Assembly (NCBI RefSeq): GCF_000972845.2
Contig: NC_040016.1
Coordinates: forward strand, 14,218,701 to 14,282,700
DNA length: 64,000 bases
DNA from: Larimichthys crocea
Lineage: Eukaryota; Chordata; Actinopteri; Sciaenidae
Reading direction: 5' to 3'
Positions 52,486-63,297 of the stretch are shown in pieces. The position numbers and the translations under genes are program-made. The notes beneath the pieces were generated by a model. It worked only from the letters and a program-made list of their open reading frames with translations. It made no database searches and was not told the origin of the DNA. Within the stretch, counting starts at the first letter, position 1; each line of letters begins with the position of its first letter.

Positions 52486-54572
52486 ACTGCAAAAATCCAT
52501 CATTGTCCTTCATTATCTTGTTTTCATATTTAAAGAAAAATTAATAAATCCATTTCTTTATTTTTCTTTGTTTTTCACCACACGTTAATGTAAATATGCT
52601 TCTGTTCCATCCTCTGATGTTACAGTAGGCTCTCATCATGTCATGTCTACAAAGCAAATCTGAAACGTTAAAACAGAGAAAGGAAGACAATCACCCTGAA
52701 CTCAATGACATCCAGGAAAGAGTCGTAGTAAGTTGATGTGGCTGCCATCACTTCAGATTTCTGTCGCTGGATGTTTGTCAGATTTTGCTGAAATAAACAA
52801 TAAAGACACATTTTCATTCACTGGTCAAATATAATGAAGCAGGTAGACTGTTTCACCATCTTATTAAGATATTTACTTGATACTTTTTCAAGCTTGATTT
52901 TTGACAGATACAGCTGAAGAGTGACACAAATGTGGGGACAGAGAGATGGGGAACGACATGCAGCAAATGACGCTGCTCGGCCTTCGTACATGGGGCGGAT
53001 GCACCTATCAAAGCAGGATTGATGTGAACATGATGATTCAACCTAATATCATAGTCATGTTTTCAGTGCATCACAATTTAAACTGACTGAGAACAAACAA
53101 ACCTCTTGTATCAATAAAACATGAAAATATGTGTAGAACTCAAAGTGAAAACAACTTAAGCTTGAGCAAAGGATGCAGTCATGCTTACAATGCCTCCTCT
53201 GAAGTCAATGTTTGGGAATTTCTTGTTGATGTACTTGACGGCGGGCTCCATGCTTTTTTCTGTCAGGAGAGATGGCCGCGTCTTCGGGTCTGCACAGGTC
53301 TGTAACAGAGGAAATGATAAAGATGTGTAGTTTGTGAAATAACACAATTTCTAACACATTTTTCGTGCTCTGTCATCATCCTGTGTAGGTTCTGAGGTTC
53401 TCATTTTTCACCCAGTGATTTGAAAAGCCTGCCAGAAGAAAGTGACTGAATCCTCAGAGTAACTTAGATGTCTGTGGGCTGCTTTCCCCACCTCATTTTA
53501 CAAACACCCTCAAGGTGACCTTGAGCATGATAGTTAACCCCAAACTGCTCCAGTGGGGCGTTTTAGAAACTGGCAGTAAAAGACTGCAGCTAGTGTGAAG
53601 CATGCATGCTCAGCAACACTCACTGGGCGAGGCATGAAAATGGTTCGATATGTGACTGCTCTTTCACTTCTTCTCCTGGTTAATGTACGCATAGCGTATG
53701 TGTATACACATGCTCACACAGGGTTACAGAAAACGCATTGTATTATCTCATGAGGAGTGTGTCATTTCCTGCCAAATTAACCAATCAAGCTCTATATATA
53801 ACTATGTTATATCATTTACAGGTCGGCTTGCTTCTATTGTGAGATTTCACAACAATCCGTTCAGAACAACTGAAGTTCGAGGTGACTGACAGCTCAGACT
53901 GACTTCCTGTTTGCACTTCCTCTTTGGAGAAATAAGCTCAGCTGCATTTGGAAGACAGCGCTGCCTATTCAACAAAGTTAGAACACACAGACCATGTTTT
54001 TAAAAAAAAAAATTATCTCATATCATTTTATTATTGCAGTTTAAGTTGCAGCTACTGGAGGGTTTCTCCACTTTGACACTACTGGGTTATTACTGGCAGT
54101 TTGCATCTTGAGTACTTTTGCGCATTACAAAAAAAGTACTTTAACATGTTTGGCTTTATACAGTTATTACTCTTTGTATTGTAGATACAAATGTGGTTGT
54201 TATCTGTACAGTCGAGCTCTTGTTTCCTTTAAACTGTTCAATGGAAACTGATAAGAGGAATGGAAACAATTAAAAATATAATTCAAGTTTAATTGATTTC
54301 TAAGTAGTGAATAATTATGTACTCATATGTCTACTCTTAGATGTATCTTTATATCATGTAATAACTGTACGCACATACAAACCAAGACCAAGCCAAAACA
54401 CAAGAAATGAAAGTCAAGTTCCTTTTTTCTCGTTTCTGTTCACAGACAACTTGCCTTTATAAACATTCCTACTCTCCCTCACCTTCTTAATGTAGTTCAT
54501 TCGTATTAGCACCCCATTCCCTCTCTCATTGAGGATGACGAGTTTTTCGGCCAGTTTCTGTTGGTAGTCCAT
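29865..54572 (-). CDS. nckap1l: NCK-associated protein 1-like (HEM1), WAVE regulatory complex subunit
   Basis: Thirty-one minus-strand exons join in phase to 3372 nt (1123 aa; human HEM1 1127): 54572-54483, 53299-53189, 52787-52695, 52125-52069, 51322-51180, 50491-50401, 49681-49544, 48495-48447, 48164-48008, 42216-42160, 42038-41942, 41714-41605, 41472-41340, 41241-41160, 41040-40982, 40878-40733, 40654-40522, 40102-39983, 39585-39446, 38711-38580, 37598-37380, 37108-36978, 35579-35482, 35011-34918, 34073-33991, 33774-33694, 32773-32680, 32570-32454, 31858-31749, 31184-31095, 29981-29865. It starts [18 protein letters not shown] and ends [14 protein letters not shown] plus IITLG. Family landmarks include [23 protein letters not shown] and [18 protein letters not shown] proteins bind CYFIP and scaffold the WAVE complex controlling Arp2/3 actin assembly; HEM1 is the blood-cell form. 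Sequence is intermediate between HEM1 and the paralogue NCKAP1; synteny decides for nckap1l. Intron 9 holds the anomalous inverted block. Confidence 0.93.
30341..30612. repeat. Perfect 54-bp inverted repeat
   Basis: The left arm 30341-30394 begins accctaatttttgtccaaaa and is exactly complementary, without mismatch, to the right arm 30559-30612. The 164-bp spacer is not obviously repetitive. A TTGCTG-type triplet run (30306-30333) adjoins the left arm. It lies in the last intron of nckap1l. It could be the termini of a small transposon or a recent foldback event. Confidence 0.85.
36012..36031. repeat. Poly(G) run
   Basis: About 20 consecutive G bases in the nckap1l intron between exons 37108-36978 and 35579-35482. 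The true length is unreliable in most sequencing chemistries. Confidence 0.85.
40691..40727. repeat. (AGGAG)n minisatellite in nckap1l intron 16
   Basis: A GGAGA-type pentamer is repeated about seven times beside the donor of exon 40878-40733. Its mirror copy in the inverted block (45534-45607) is a longer, irregular CTCCT/CTCTC array, so the two copies differ in length and pattern. Confidence 0.85.
42521..42803 (+). repeat. 283-bp direct repeat, left copy (nckap1l intron 9)
   Basis: From ctatatagtgtgtattattt to ttgtttcagatac this segment recurs in the same orientation at 47482-47764. By eye the copies differ at about nine or ten positions, all substitutions, with equal length. The segment between the copies is the inverted block. 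Confidence 0.9.
42804..43756. repeat. Inverted arm A: reverse complement of 47765-48842
   Basis: Sequence from ttctcattcttatgtcac through ggactgagccctgtag is the reverse complement of the region spanning nckap1l exons 8 and 9 and their introns. It shows scattered small indels; for example, the exon 9 mirror is about nine bases shorter than the original. Ten Ns follow directly. Confidence 0.88.
43154..43616 (+). pseudogene. Mirror copies of nckap1l exons 8 and 9
   Basis: The exon 8 mirror (about 43154-43202) reads ATGGCATGTGAAAATCTG, with TAT changed to AAA-type sequence. The exon 9 mirror (43469-43616) keeps the splice borders but has several indels: the original frame [15 protein letters not shown] becomes [15 protein letters not shown] and is then shifted. 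They sit on the opposite strand from the gene and cannot contribute to its transcript. Best read as artefactual or dead copies. Confidence 0.8.
43757..43766. other. Assembly gap (10 N)
   Basis: Exactly ten N characters separate inverted arms A and B. Comparison with the parent locus indicates that the unrepresented bases correspond to the AT-rich segment around 42560-42800, roughly 240 bp, so the ten Ns are a placeholder length. Confidence 0.98.
43767..47481. repeat. Inverted arm B: reverse complement of about 38758-42560
   Basis: Starting at gcatatctaaggcaactat and ending near ggaagttcctaaagatt, this 3.7-kb segment mirrors nckap1l exons 10-19 and their introns. Intron stretches are nearly identical (for example 45121-45180 against 41101-41160), while single-base losses in homopolymer pairs and small indels are frequent. 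Exonic and intronic parts look equally disturbed. Confidence 0.9.
44099..46808 (+). pseudogene. Mirror copies of nckap1l exons 10-19
   Basis: Plus-strand copies of ten exons appear at about 44099-44151, 44271-44365, 44580-44690, 44818-44942, 45034-45114, 45231-45290, 45387-45528, 45646-45777, 46174-46293 and 46672-46808. Most exons carry frameshifts: DEPGLLGPK at exon 11 is disrupted after VLE, and exon 12 loses one G in CTGTGGCTA and another in GAGGAC. Because the block lies inside intron 9 in opposite orientation, the real gene reads through it. The open frames at 44274-44489 and 45444-45830 are fragments of these mirrors. Confidence 0.85.
47482..47764 (+). repeat. 283-bp direct repeat, right copy
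   Basis: Same segment and orientation as 42521-42803. Substitution-only differences (for example tgtattcaac against tgcattcaac, ttaccgaattc against ttactgaattc) resemble allelic variation. The unique nckap1l intron 9 sequence continues rightwards from here. Confidence 0.9.
52446..52484. repeat. (GA)n microsatellite
   Basis: About 38 bp of nearly pure GA dinucleotides in nckap1l intron 3. Confidence 0.9.
52885..53015 (-). repeat. Interspersed repeat fragment, copy 2
   Basis: The elements gacagatacagctgaagagt, gacacaaatgtggggacag, gatggggaacgacatgcagc and tacatggggcggatgcacct match the fragment at 10975-11100 and extend further. Located in nckap1l intron 2. Same family, different decay. Confidence 0.5.
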
Positions 54573-55250
54573 GGCTGCAGGAACACAGCACCTCTCTCAC
54601 TATGTTCGAGCCTTAGGCCGCTTTGTTCCGTGTAGCTGTTGAACCCTCGGAAACAAGTGCACCCAGAGCCTCACCCTGACACTAGGTCACATGGGGCTCT
54701 CTGGTGGAGGTGGAGCTAGTTGAGTCAAGTTGGACTGAGTCATCTTCCATCCTGTAACTGTATGACAGAATGTAGAGACAGATTAATTAAGAAAAAGGGG
54801 AAATAAAAGATCACTTCAAATAAAAATCCTAAAAATTTAAAGTTAGCAAAAGAATCCTAGAAAGTATTTTCATTGCACCATCCAATACTTTAATTTCATG
54901 CTGGAGTGAAAACATACATTAAAAGTGTTGTCATTTAAAGAATGTCAATGTAATGTTTCCTGTCCGTTAAACATACTGCCTCTATTGTGGTGTGCCGTTT
55001 CAGCTACTTCCTCTTGCTCTGTAAAATGACTCCTGTGAACAGGGAAGATAGGAAGGTTCAAATGACATTTTATTCAAGCTGGCCTGTTATTTTCTACTTC
55101 AACAAAACAGAAAATAAGACAGGAACAAAGATGGATTTTCAGACCTGTAAAAAAATGTCTCACCACAAGATGGCACTATTTACTAACTGAAGCTCTGTTT
55201 TCATGCAAATAAATGTGGGATCAACTATGCAACAAAGTCTGCCTGACATA
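54573..55250 (-). promoter_or_regulatory. nckap1l 5' flank with a PU.1/ETS-like site
   Basis: On the minus strand AGAGGAAGTAG occurs at 55014-55004, about 430 bp upstream of the start codon, and fits the PU.1 core (purine-rich GAGGAAGT). A further ETS-type GGAAGTG cluster lies in intron 1 near 53905-53928. The human gene is blood-cell restricted, so such sites would be fitting, but short motifs occur by chance. No TATA box is evident. Confidence 0.25.
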
Positions 55251-57108
55251 AATTCCTCAACTCACACAGTCCAGTAACAAAAGACAAACCTGAATCAAAG
55301 GACATGATGGACCTAAAAACTATTAACTACATTATGTATGTGTACACAAAGGTGGGCAGCACAAAGGTAGTATAATTAACACACTGTGATAATAATATAA
55401 TATGTATCTGTAGTTATTTTGTAATAATAGTACATTATAAATACAAAGAGTTGTTTTGCAGGTCTAGAAAAAAACAGTTTAATCTGTCCAGGGAAGATTT
55501 GGATCATAAATGTGTAAGCATTCAATTCAAATACAAAATCTAGTGTTTACTTGTCTATAACCACACACTATGTTAGAGATAAAAGGGTCATTTACAAAAA
55601 TTTGGGCACCATGTGTTGGTACTTCAGGGGATGATAAAACTTGTTTTGATTGTGAGGTCTGTCTCGCTTGCTTCATGGGCACACAATTGGATTTAAAAGG
55701 CTTGTAAATCGTACAATCGTCCAGACTTGTTGACTTGTTTCAAAATGGAATTTGGTTCCTAATAAACAAAATAATTAGATTGTGTCTCTTATTAATCAGC
55801 TTAAAATCAGGGTTTGTGTTTGTGTTCTGTATAAATGGTTATAGGAGCCTCTATCACCTAGAAAGCATCCAGGTCTCACATCAGGCTATCTTCATGTCCA
55901 GCAGAATGACTGAGACTAAAGACTTTGTCATGTAAACTAGAAGGGCCTCAAGTTATTCAGCAACCAAGTGTTGTTTTCTGTTTTTTTTTCTGCAAACCCC
56001 CAGTAACTCCTCCTTGAATTAAGTAACGGGTTCAGTAAAGTGTAAATTGAAGGACTCAGAGTCGAGCACTGTAGAGCTTAGAGAGAGTAATTTTGTTAAT
56101 GAGAATCACCAAAGTCAACCACAGCGAGGGCAGTGGTGAGCAAAGTGATGATTGATGTTAAGTGAACTCGAAAAAAAGAATCTGTTTATTATTTCCCTAC
56201 TGGCAGAGGCTCAGAGAGCGGTAGGCATGTTAACAAGGGTGTCTGGGAAAGCAGAGGAGGATGTGGATGTGGGAGGAGGGGATGGGGCTCGGTGGTCGAA
56301 GGGTACAGAGTTTATAAACCTCTTACCCTCTGAGAACCAAATAAATACATTTTGATTTCTATCTGGCTCGTTATGAAGAAGAGAAGCTGTTTGGCTTCTC
56401 GACTTATCAACTTGCAGCCTGGTCTGAGGCAGCAGCTGACACAGGTTTATGGTCACAAACACAGATTTGAGAGGAAGAATGGAGCTGTGGATAAAAAACT
56501 AGATTAGAGCATCTAGACTGTGCTGAATAGACCACTGGGTTGAACCAGGATGCTTTTGTTTGATGGCTTGCAACAAAAGCTCAATACCAAATGAATTAAT
56601 TATTCATCCCTGAGCACCGCAGACATAGAAAATAAAATGCAAAGAGCAACAACAGATGCACTGCCAGCCTTACAGAGTACAGAGAGTATTTCTTGCAGTC
56701 TGTGAGCAGGGCTGCAGGAGGAGGTAATGATAGAGGAAAGGTCTGGGGAAGCGCTCCTAGCTCCGGCTGCAGCCCAGATGTTGGAAGACTGATAGCAAAA
56801 CACATGGCCCAGTCTAATAAATACAGTAAGTAGAATATAAGCTGTTTGTGGTATGAGTCTGGCACATTCGGTGAAGATATATATGCAGAACTGTTGACAC
56901 ACCATTTAGATTAAGTGTGTTTATGTCATTTTATGTCATCAATTAGCTAGTTAATAACGCTAAAATGTAAAAATTAGACTAAGAAAGACAACTCCAAATA
57001 ATGCTGCCCCATGTCTTCTGGATGTCTGAATAAGCAGCTGTTTGTTAAAAAGCCCAGCATACTACTGATGTGTCCCCATTTGCATACTTCCATACTTCCA
57101 CTTTTGCA

Positions 57109-57809
57109 TGGAAGCCCTGAAAGGCCATAGATACATACATTTTATTCCACCCATTTTCCCGTGATAATGAGATAATTTCCTCCGTTTTCCCGTGATAACG
57201 AGATAATTAATTAGAGATCTCGAGAAAACAAAATGATAGTCTAGTGAATAAATCAAGTGCGCCTGTATTACAGAATGTATGACAAATGCATGTAGTCCAT
57301 AAAATCCCTTTGATCTATAATTTCTGACAAAGGTTTGTACACTTGATCTCAGGACTGGAGTGGGGATTAACCAAAGTGTATTAACCTTTGTCAGAAATTA
57401 TGGATCAAACAGATTTTACAGTGGAGTAAATATTGTACATAATGCCCTTTTCAATTCAAAATAATGAACTTTGAGGATAATTTGCTCAAAAATGATACAG
57501 TAAATATGCTTGACACTGAGTGAGTGAACAGTCAGCATGGTCCTGAGATCACGTGTAGAAACTATGGGTCAAAGGGATTTTACAGTGGCGTAATAGGTTT
57601 GCTCGCTCCGTATCATGGACTACATGCATTTGCCATAGATTCCGTAATACGGGCGCACTTGATTTAATACACTAGACTAGACTATCGTTTTGTTTTCTCA
57701 AGATCTTGAATTAATTATCTCGTTATCTCGGGAAGACGGAGGAAATTATCTTGTTATCACGGGAAAACAGAAATAAAATGTATGTATGTATGGCCTTTTA
57801 GGGCTTCCG
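57109..57809. mobile_element. Large foldback (palindromic) element
   Basis: The outer arms 57109-57300 (ggaagccctgaaaggccata...) and 57615-57809 (...tatggccttttagggcttcc) are inverted copies at roughly 90% identity by eye. Complementarity continues inwards: gtacacttgatctcaggact (57337-57356) pairs with a segment near 57540-57559. A third copy of the attatggatcaa...ttttacag unit lies in the loop (57388-57421). Both arms carry repeated ttttcccgtgataacgagat motifs. No open frame is present, so it is non-autonomous. No clear target-site duplication seen. Confidence 0.75.
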
Positions 57810-59411
57810 TAATTTTGAGTACATAAGTGCATTCACACTTTAATTAGTCAGTTATGGCCAAATGCAGTGTATTGTGAGGACCCAGATGGTGCACTCATAA
57901 CGGTAAGACACTGGACACTTCCTTTGGCTACGTGTGAAAGAGGAGCAACCGCTGGTTGTTTATGTTTTATATTTCTGTTTTGGCAGTCAAACGTTAGTGC
58001 TAATGATCAACTTAGTTGCAATTTGGGGAGAAAAAACGCGGTAAAATGTTGCGATCGTCATTTCCGGTAAGTACACAGTTGCTCGAATTAAGACTACCCT
58101 GAAGAAATTTGCCACACTATGCCACAGAACAGTACTAAGCACATAGTGCAAACCCAAGTGTCCTAACGGAGGTATCCAACCTGAGAAAGTGGCGGGAAAA
58201 GCAGTTACTGCTGGTTTAACATTATAGCTGTAAAACAGGACGTATCATTCGCAAGATCAGTACTCGTTAGCTACACAAAATCTTCTCAGCGCCTGTTATT
58301 TGCAAATGTTTCAGCCAACTGGACATCTGTCACAACTGCACTCTTATAATTGACCTAGCTAACAGTTAGTAGACCACTGGCAAAATATTAGCCTCAAACA
58401 GCTATACTAACAATCACAAAACTATGATAATGAAAAGAGTACTTACAGGTTAATGCCCCAACAAGCGGTTTTAGCACTGTAAATAAAAGATGTTTGTAAA
58501 GACCATAGAAAATTGGGTGTGTAAGAGAGGGTGTACTTTACCGTGATTATTGGCAAGACAGTGGGGGACAGTGGCTGCTCTTAAGAGTGAGTTTGCTGGT
58601 GGCAAAACACAAGCTGCAGTCGTGACTGATATGATATAAAATATATAGTGACAGTTTACATGCACACTGTCCTCATTGTGTAGCGTACGAACAAATGTTT
58701 TACCGAGCCTGTAATTATCGAACACTCACAGTTTTGGTCTTTTAACTTATCAAAGGTTTTTCCCTTAACAAAATTGAAGTAAATTTGGCCCCCAGCTATG
58801 ACATCCTGCACAGTATGTAATTACACATCTAAATGGTTAAAGGTATAGGGGAGTTAAAAGAGACAGCATTCTTCGTTGGCACGTTGGGACATGGTACAGA
58901 GACAGAAAGCAAAACAAGACTCCGAGGATAATATACAACCCTGATGAAAAGTTAAATATCATTGGCCGACAGCAACAACAAAGACATTAAATCTTAACAC
59001 TTTTACTCCTTGAAGGCAGCGTGGAATGTATGTGATGAGTGAGTGTACATGCGTACATGTTCAAATAAACATGACTGATGATTATCTCTTTAGAGACATC
59101 AGACTCACTTCATTGGCTTGCTACTGTATATAAATCACCAGTCTTTCTCAAAGTCACTTTTCTGTACTTAGGCTGGATTTCTGCTGCACTTATGCTTCAT
59201 CCCCACGAGGAATAAAGTCTGTGCTCTCTTCAGCTGGAAGGAGTTAAACTGTTTAGTCTAGTGCCCGCAGTGTTGAAACACAATAGTGTTTTGTATTAGC
59301 GTACTAATTTAACACACTGACAAGTAAAGTAGTCTCATTTTTACCTGAATAAAATTAGCACAGGAGTATTGTAACCAAAATATATTACATGTAAAGTTAT
59401 TATAGCCATCA

Positions 59412-59413
<2 letters not shown>

Positions 59414-59452
<39 letters not shown>
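59414..59452. repeat. (GT)n microsatellite
   Basis: About 19 uninterrupted GT units in the gene-poor right part of the window. Confidence 0.95.
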
Positions 59453-59455
<3 letters not shown>

Positions 59456-62400
59456 CTGAATCTGACTAACTAGTAGAAGGAACTATAGCTGACAAATTTA
59501 GAGGTACAAAAAGTACAACAATTCCCCCTAAATGTACGTAGAGGACAAGAAGTATGGTTGACGTAAAGAAGCACAATATGAAAATAATAACATAAGTAAA
59601 GAGCAAATAACTTGAAACTGTACTTAACTGAAGACTTAAGTAGTGTTTGAATAATTGTGTTTGTTTGCACCACTTATCAGTAATTCCATTTAAAACTATC
59701 TAGACCACTGGTTCTCAAAGTATGGTACATGTACCACTTTGAAATACCCCTTTTCCAACAAATTAGCTCTGGTTCTTGAACAGTCAACAATAAAAAAACA
59801 ACTTATAAGGAATAAAACTGCTTCCTGTGTGAACTGTCTGTAGCTGAACAGGGTCAGCCTACAATGCTGTATTTTAACAACTGTCGTGATGGTGGTAGCT
59901 TGATATTTTGTGAGGCGGTATGTGCTGTAAAAGCTGTAAAAACACTCATTTGGAATGAGACTAATAGCAATTCATGCTATTTCTTCATGCCAGCTATGTG
60001 TTATATTTGTTTTCTATATATAACAAACTGTAACTATATAACTGAACTGTAGTTTCCTGTGTGTTATCACTGTCTGTCAGGAGGTATTTCCATGTTGAGT
60101 CAGTAGTTTCTCTCCCTGCAGGTTTTCATGTCAAACTGACAGTGGTATGCAGTAGCTGACTAATGCCAGAGAAGGTGGGATGACAGCAGGGTGAGAGATC
60201 CAAAGAGATGAACATAGAAAGAAAGAGACAAGGTGAGAGAGAGCAAAAACACCACAGATGTAAGAAGGACGCAAAAAAAGAAGGAGTGACCAAATGACCT
60301 GAGGCTGGTTTTACTCACACTCGGAAAGGAGTGTAACTGCAGGACACCGGACCTGCCCTCCTACTTTGTCTGATAATTACTGAACTGAGGGAGGGTGGAG
60401 GGACCCAATAAATACTGACGAGAAATGCGGCATGTGTGCATGCAGTTACACACGGACTAGTGGACAGGACAGGGCGTGCCAGTGGGCAGCTCCAATAAAT
60501 GTATGGCACAGTGATATTCATAGACTTGTGAATCCAGTAACCTGGCAAGACTTCACACGAATAGCTTGGAGAGAGAGAGGGAGAGAGAGATAGACAGAAC
60601 CAGGCACATGGACAGAAAAACATTAGAGGTGGAAATGCAGGTCAGGGCACTGAAACGAAGTGAGGGGGAGGAGGTGGTGGTGCATTTTGAAGTTAGACAG
60701 TAATCCCCTTACCTGGCCAGAGGCTTAGCTACCAACTGTTTGTTACAGATTCTGTCTGGGAAAGTGACCTGTGAAGTCCAGTGAAAACTCAGAGAGAAAT
60801 AAAGTTATACATTTATACGGCAAAAATAGCTGGTATTTGGAATGTATTCGGAGCATAATCTGTGTGAAGTTGCTCAATGTTCCTAGTGTACAGATGGTAG
60901 AGATATCAAGCCTTTGCGAGATTTTCCAAAATAGAGCAAAACTGTCATGTGATAGCCACATTTTCTGGTAATGTGAGGCACTCTGTATGAAGTATGATCA
61001 AGCACAACAACAGGAAACCACATTAAAGTCCTTCTTATGATAAATAGAACATTAAAAACAAAGCGCTTCACTTGCCCCTTGCAAAGTATCCAATTCACAT
61101 TAACACTTCACAAAAGCACATATGTGTATACATCTGTATCTCTCCACTGCTTTGTGTGAAAATTTTCTCAAGGCTAGTTTTTCCATTTTCCCTCATGGTT
61201 TTTTTTTTCTTTCTCCCATACCAGTGCTTTTCTCTGGCATCTCTAAGTGCCTGTCAGGGCCCATTTAGCCGAGGTGTGTCCCTTCACTGCACATTGCACT
61301 TTTCAAAGACAAATTGGAGCTATATTAATGGACCAGTTTCTCCCACTCAGAACAATTCCCACCTCTTTTTTATTTTCCACCTACTTTGTCTCAGTTTAGT
61401 CACCAAGATAATGTTCCAAACACAAAAGTGTGTAATAGCTCGAGCTTAAAAACAAAGGGAAAAAGCCAGTGTCATGCATAAAGAGGACAAAAAGTGTTTC
61501 ATTTAGGATTAAAAAAAGCTACACTTTTGTAATTACCAGTCATCTTGCAAAGCCTTGGACCACACTATTATTATCAAGTGTCTTTGAGGCTGTATTTTCT
61601 TTTATTATGCTAACAAGGTGATGAAAAATGTCAAACCCTGAAAGAAAAGAATGCAAATTGCTCACAGACAGCATGGCCTCACACCGGAAACAGATCAGCT
61701 GTCTGCCAGCCACTCAGCTGGTAACACCGATTAACTAACATATGGTTTCATTTGCACATTTTTCTTTTTACTTACCACTGCAGTGACCAGCACTCACTGA
61801 TGGTTGGAGTACAAAAAGAAAGGCTTTGTGGCAGATACATAATGTTTGTGAGTTGTGATTTCTCTGGCAAGTCTTTGCAGGAGTGTTATTAATAAAAGAT
61901 ATTATCATCTACTCTACTGACCACAAACTTGGAGACCTCGGAGAGCACAAGTTTTTATAACTTATTCTTTTGCTTATGAAGTGACTTATGCGTACACTCT
62001 ACCAATAAAAACTGCAGTTGTTGCAAAAATGATGAAGGACTTACTCAATATCAGCTGATATCTGATATGAAAGAAAATAATCAGAGAGGGAGGAGTTGAC
62101 AAGATGAAAATAAAGAGAGTGTGCGATGATTGGGCCAGAGGCGTAAAAAAAGAAAGAGCGAGATGGTGGGAAGAGGGGAAAAAAACTAGGTGACAGGGAG
62201 GAGGCAAGAGTGAAAAAGAGGAGGTGAAAGAGTTGGTAAGATATTTCTTCACTGATGTGGGATTTCCTTCCTGACAAAATCCTCTAAACTTGGAATGTAG
62301 CAAGTGGCTTGCAATGTATTGTGGATGTCTTTACCTTCTTATATGTTTTACGACACCTGGCATCTGTACTTTTTGAAAAAAGCCTAACGTTCCATTCTGC

Positions 62401-62940
62401 CCTCGTCTCTATTCTCATCTTCCCTCCGGCCTGCCAGAATGTCTCGTCATGAGAAGAGAGTTAAGGTATGCCAAAAGGAAATAGCTCTAGCAGTCATCCA
62501 TCCAAACCTACTAAGAGCTGCCGCAGTGAGGCTCCCTTCCTTAAAAAATTCCCCAAAAGCTGAGATTGAAAGTGCAGAAGATGGTGTTATGCTAAATGGC
62601 AGTAAAACTGTCTGTTAAAAGATGGTGCCTCAGTGTTTCTGGGTCCTTGTTCACTGTTGTGTTTTCATTTTTTTTTTAGCAACGTAATCACTTTTTCTGA
62701 CTTTTTCTCTCTTTTCGACTCTCCAGCCACTTTCTGTGAGTAGATTTTGTGAGCTTTTCATGCTGTATGTGACACATTTTGTTTCCTTTCACATCTTTCT
62801 GTCAGCTTTAAGAAATGCAGTTTGTCAGCAATATGTCCCACATTCAGTTTTTTAACATTCAAAATGTTAAGTTGTGTGTATTTTGGAACTGAAGAATATA
62901 GTACTTTACTTTTTACCTATAGTACTTATTTATTTCAAAA

Positions 62941-63297
62941 AAAATCAATGCACGGTGGTGCAGTGGTTAGCACTGTCACCTCACACCAAGAAGGCTCCTG
63001 ACTGGGGCCTTTCTGTGTGGCGTTTGCATGTTCTCCGTGTGTCTGTGTGGGTTCTCTCCGGATACTCCGGCTTCCTCCCACAGTCCAAAGACATGCACTA
63101 AATAGGTTGATAAACTCTAAATTTCCTGTAGGTGTGAATGTGAGTGTGAATGGTTGTTTTTCTCTGTGCTCTGCGATGAGCTGGCGACTTGTCCAGGGTG
63201 TACCCCGCCTCTCGCCCAAAGTCAGCTGGGATAGGCTCCCACCCCACTGTGACCCTGATGAGGATAAGCAGTTACAGATAATGGATGGATTGGACTA
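62941..63297 (+). mobile_element. tRNA-derived SINE-like element
   Basis: The 5' head cacggtggtgcagtggttag with cactgtcacctcac contains an A-box-like core (tggtgcagtgg). The expected B box downstream is degraded (ggctcctgactgg). The body gtttgcatgttctccgtgtg, ggcttcctcccacagtccaa, gtgaatgtgagtgtgaatgg, accccgcctctcgccc and agctgggataggctccc, and the tail ggataagcagttacagataa with tggatggat, match a repeat I recall as extremely common in teleost genomes. A degraded partial copy is at 22280-22435. Confidence 0.75.

Noticed and set aside
57867..58070. Possible zinc-finger (THAP-like) gene suggested by VKCCDRHF
   Set aside because: The N-terminal cysteine pair and the conserved core are absent, and the frame that starts with MAKCSVL stops immediately.
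59414..59452. Regular spacing considered as a CRISPR-like or satellite array
   Set aside because: Simple dinucleotide repeat with no spacers; organism is a eukaryote.
61072..61449. 125-codon plus-strand frame
   Set aside because: Low-complexity, crosses a T-rich tract, no recognisable motif and no acceptable splice context.
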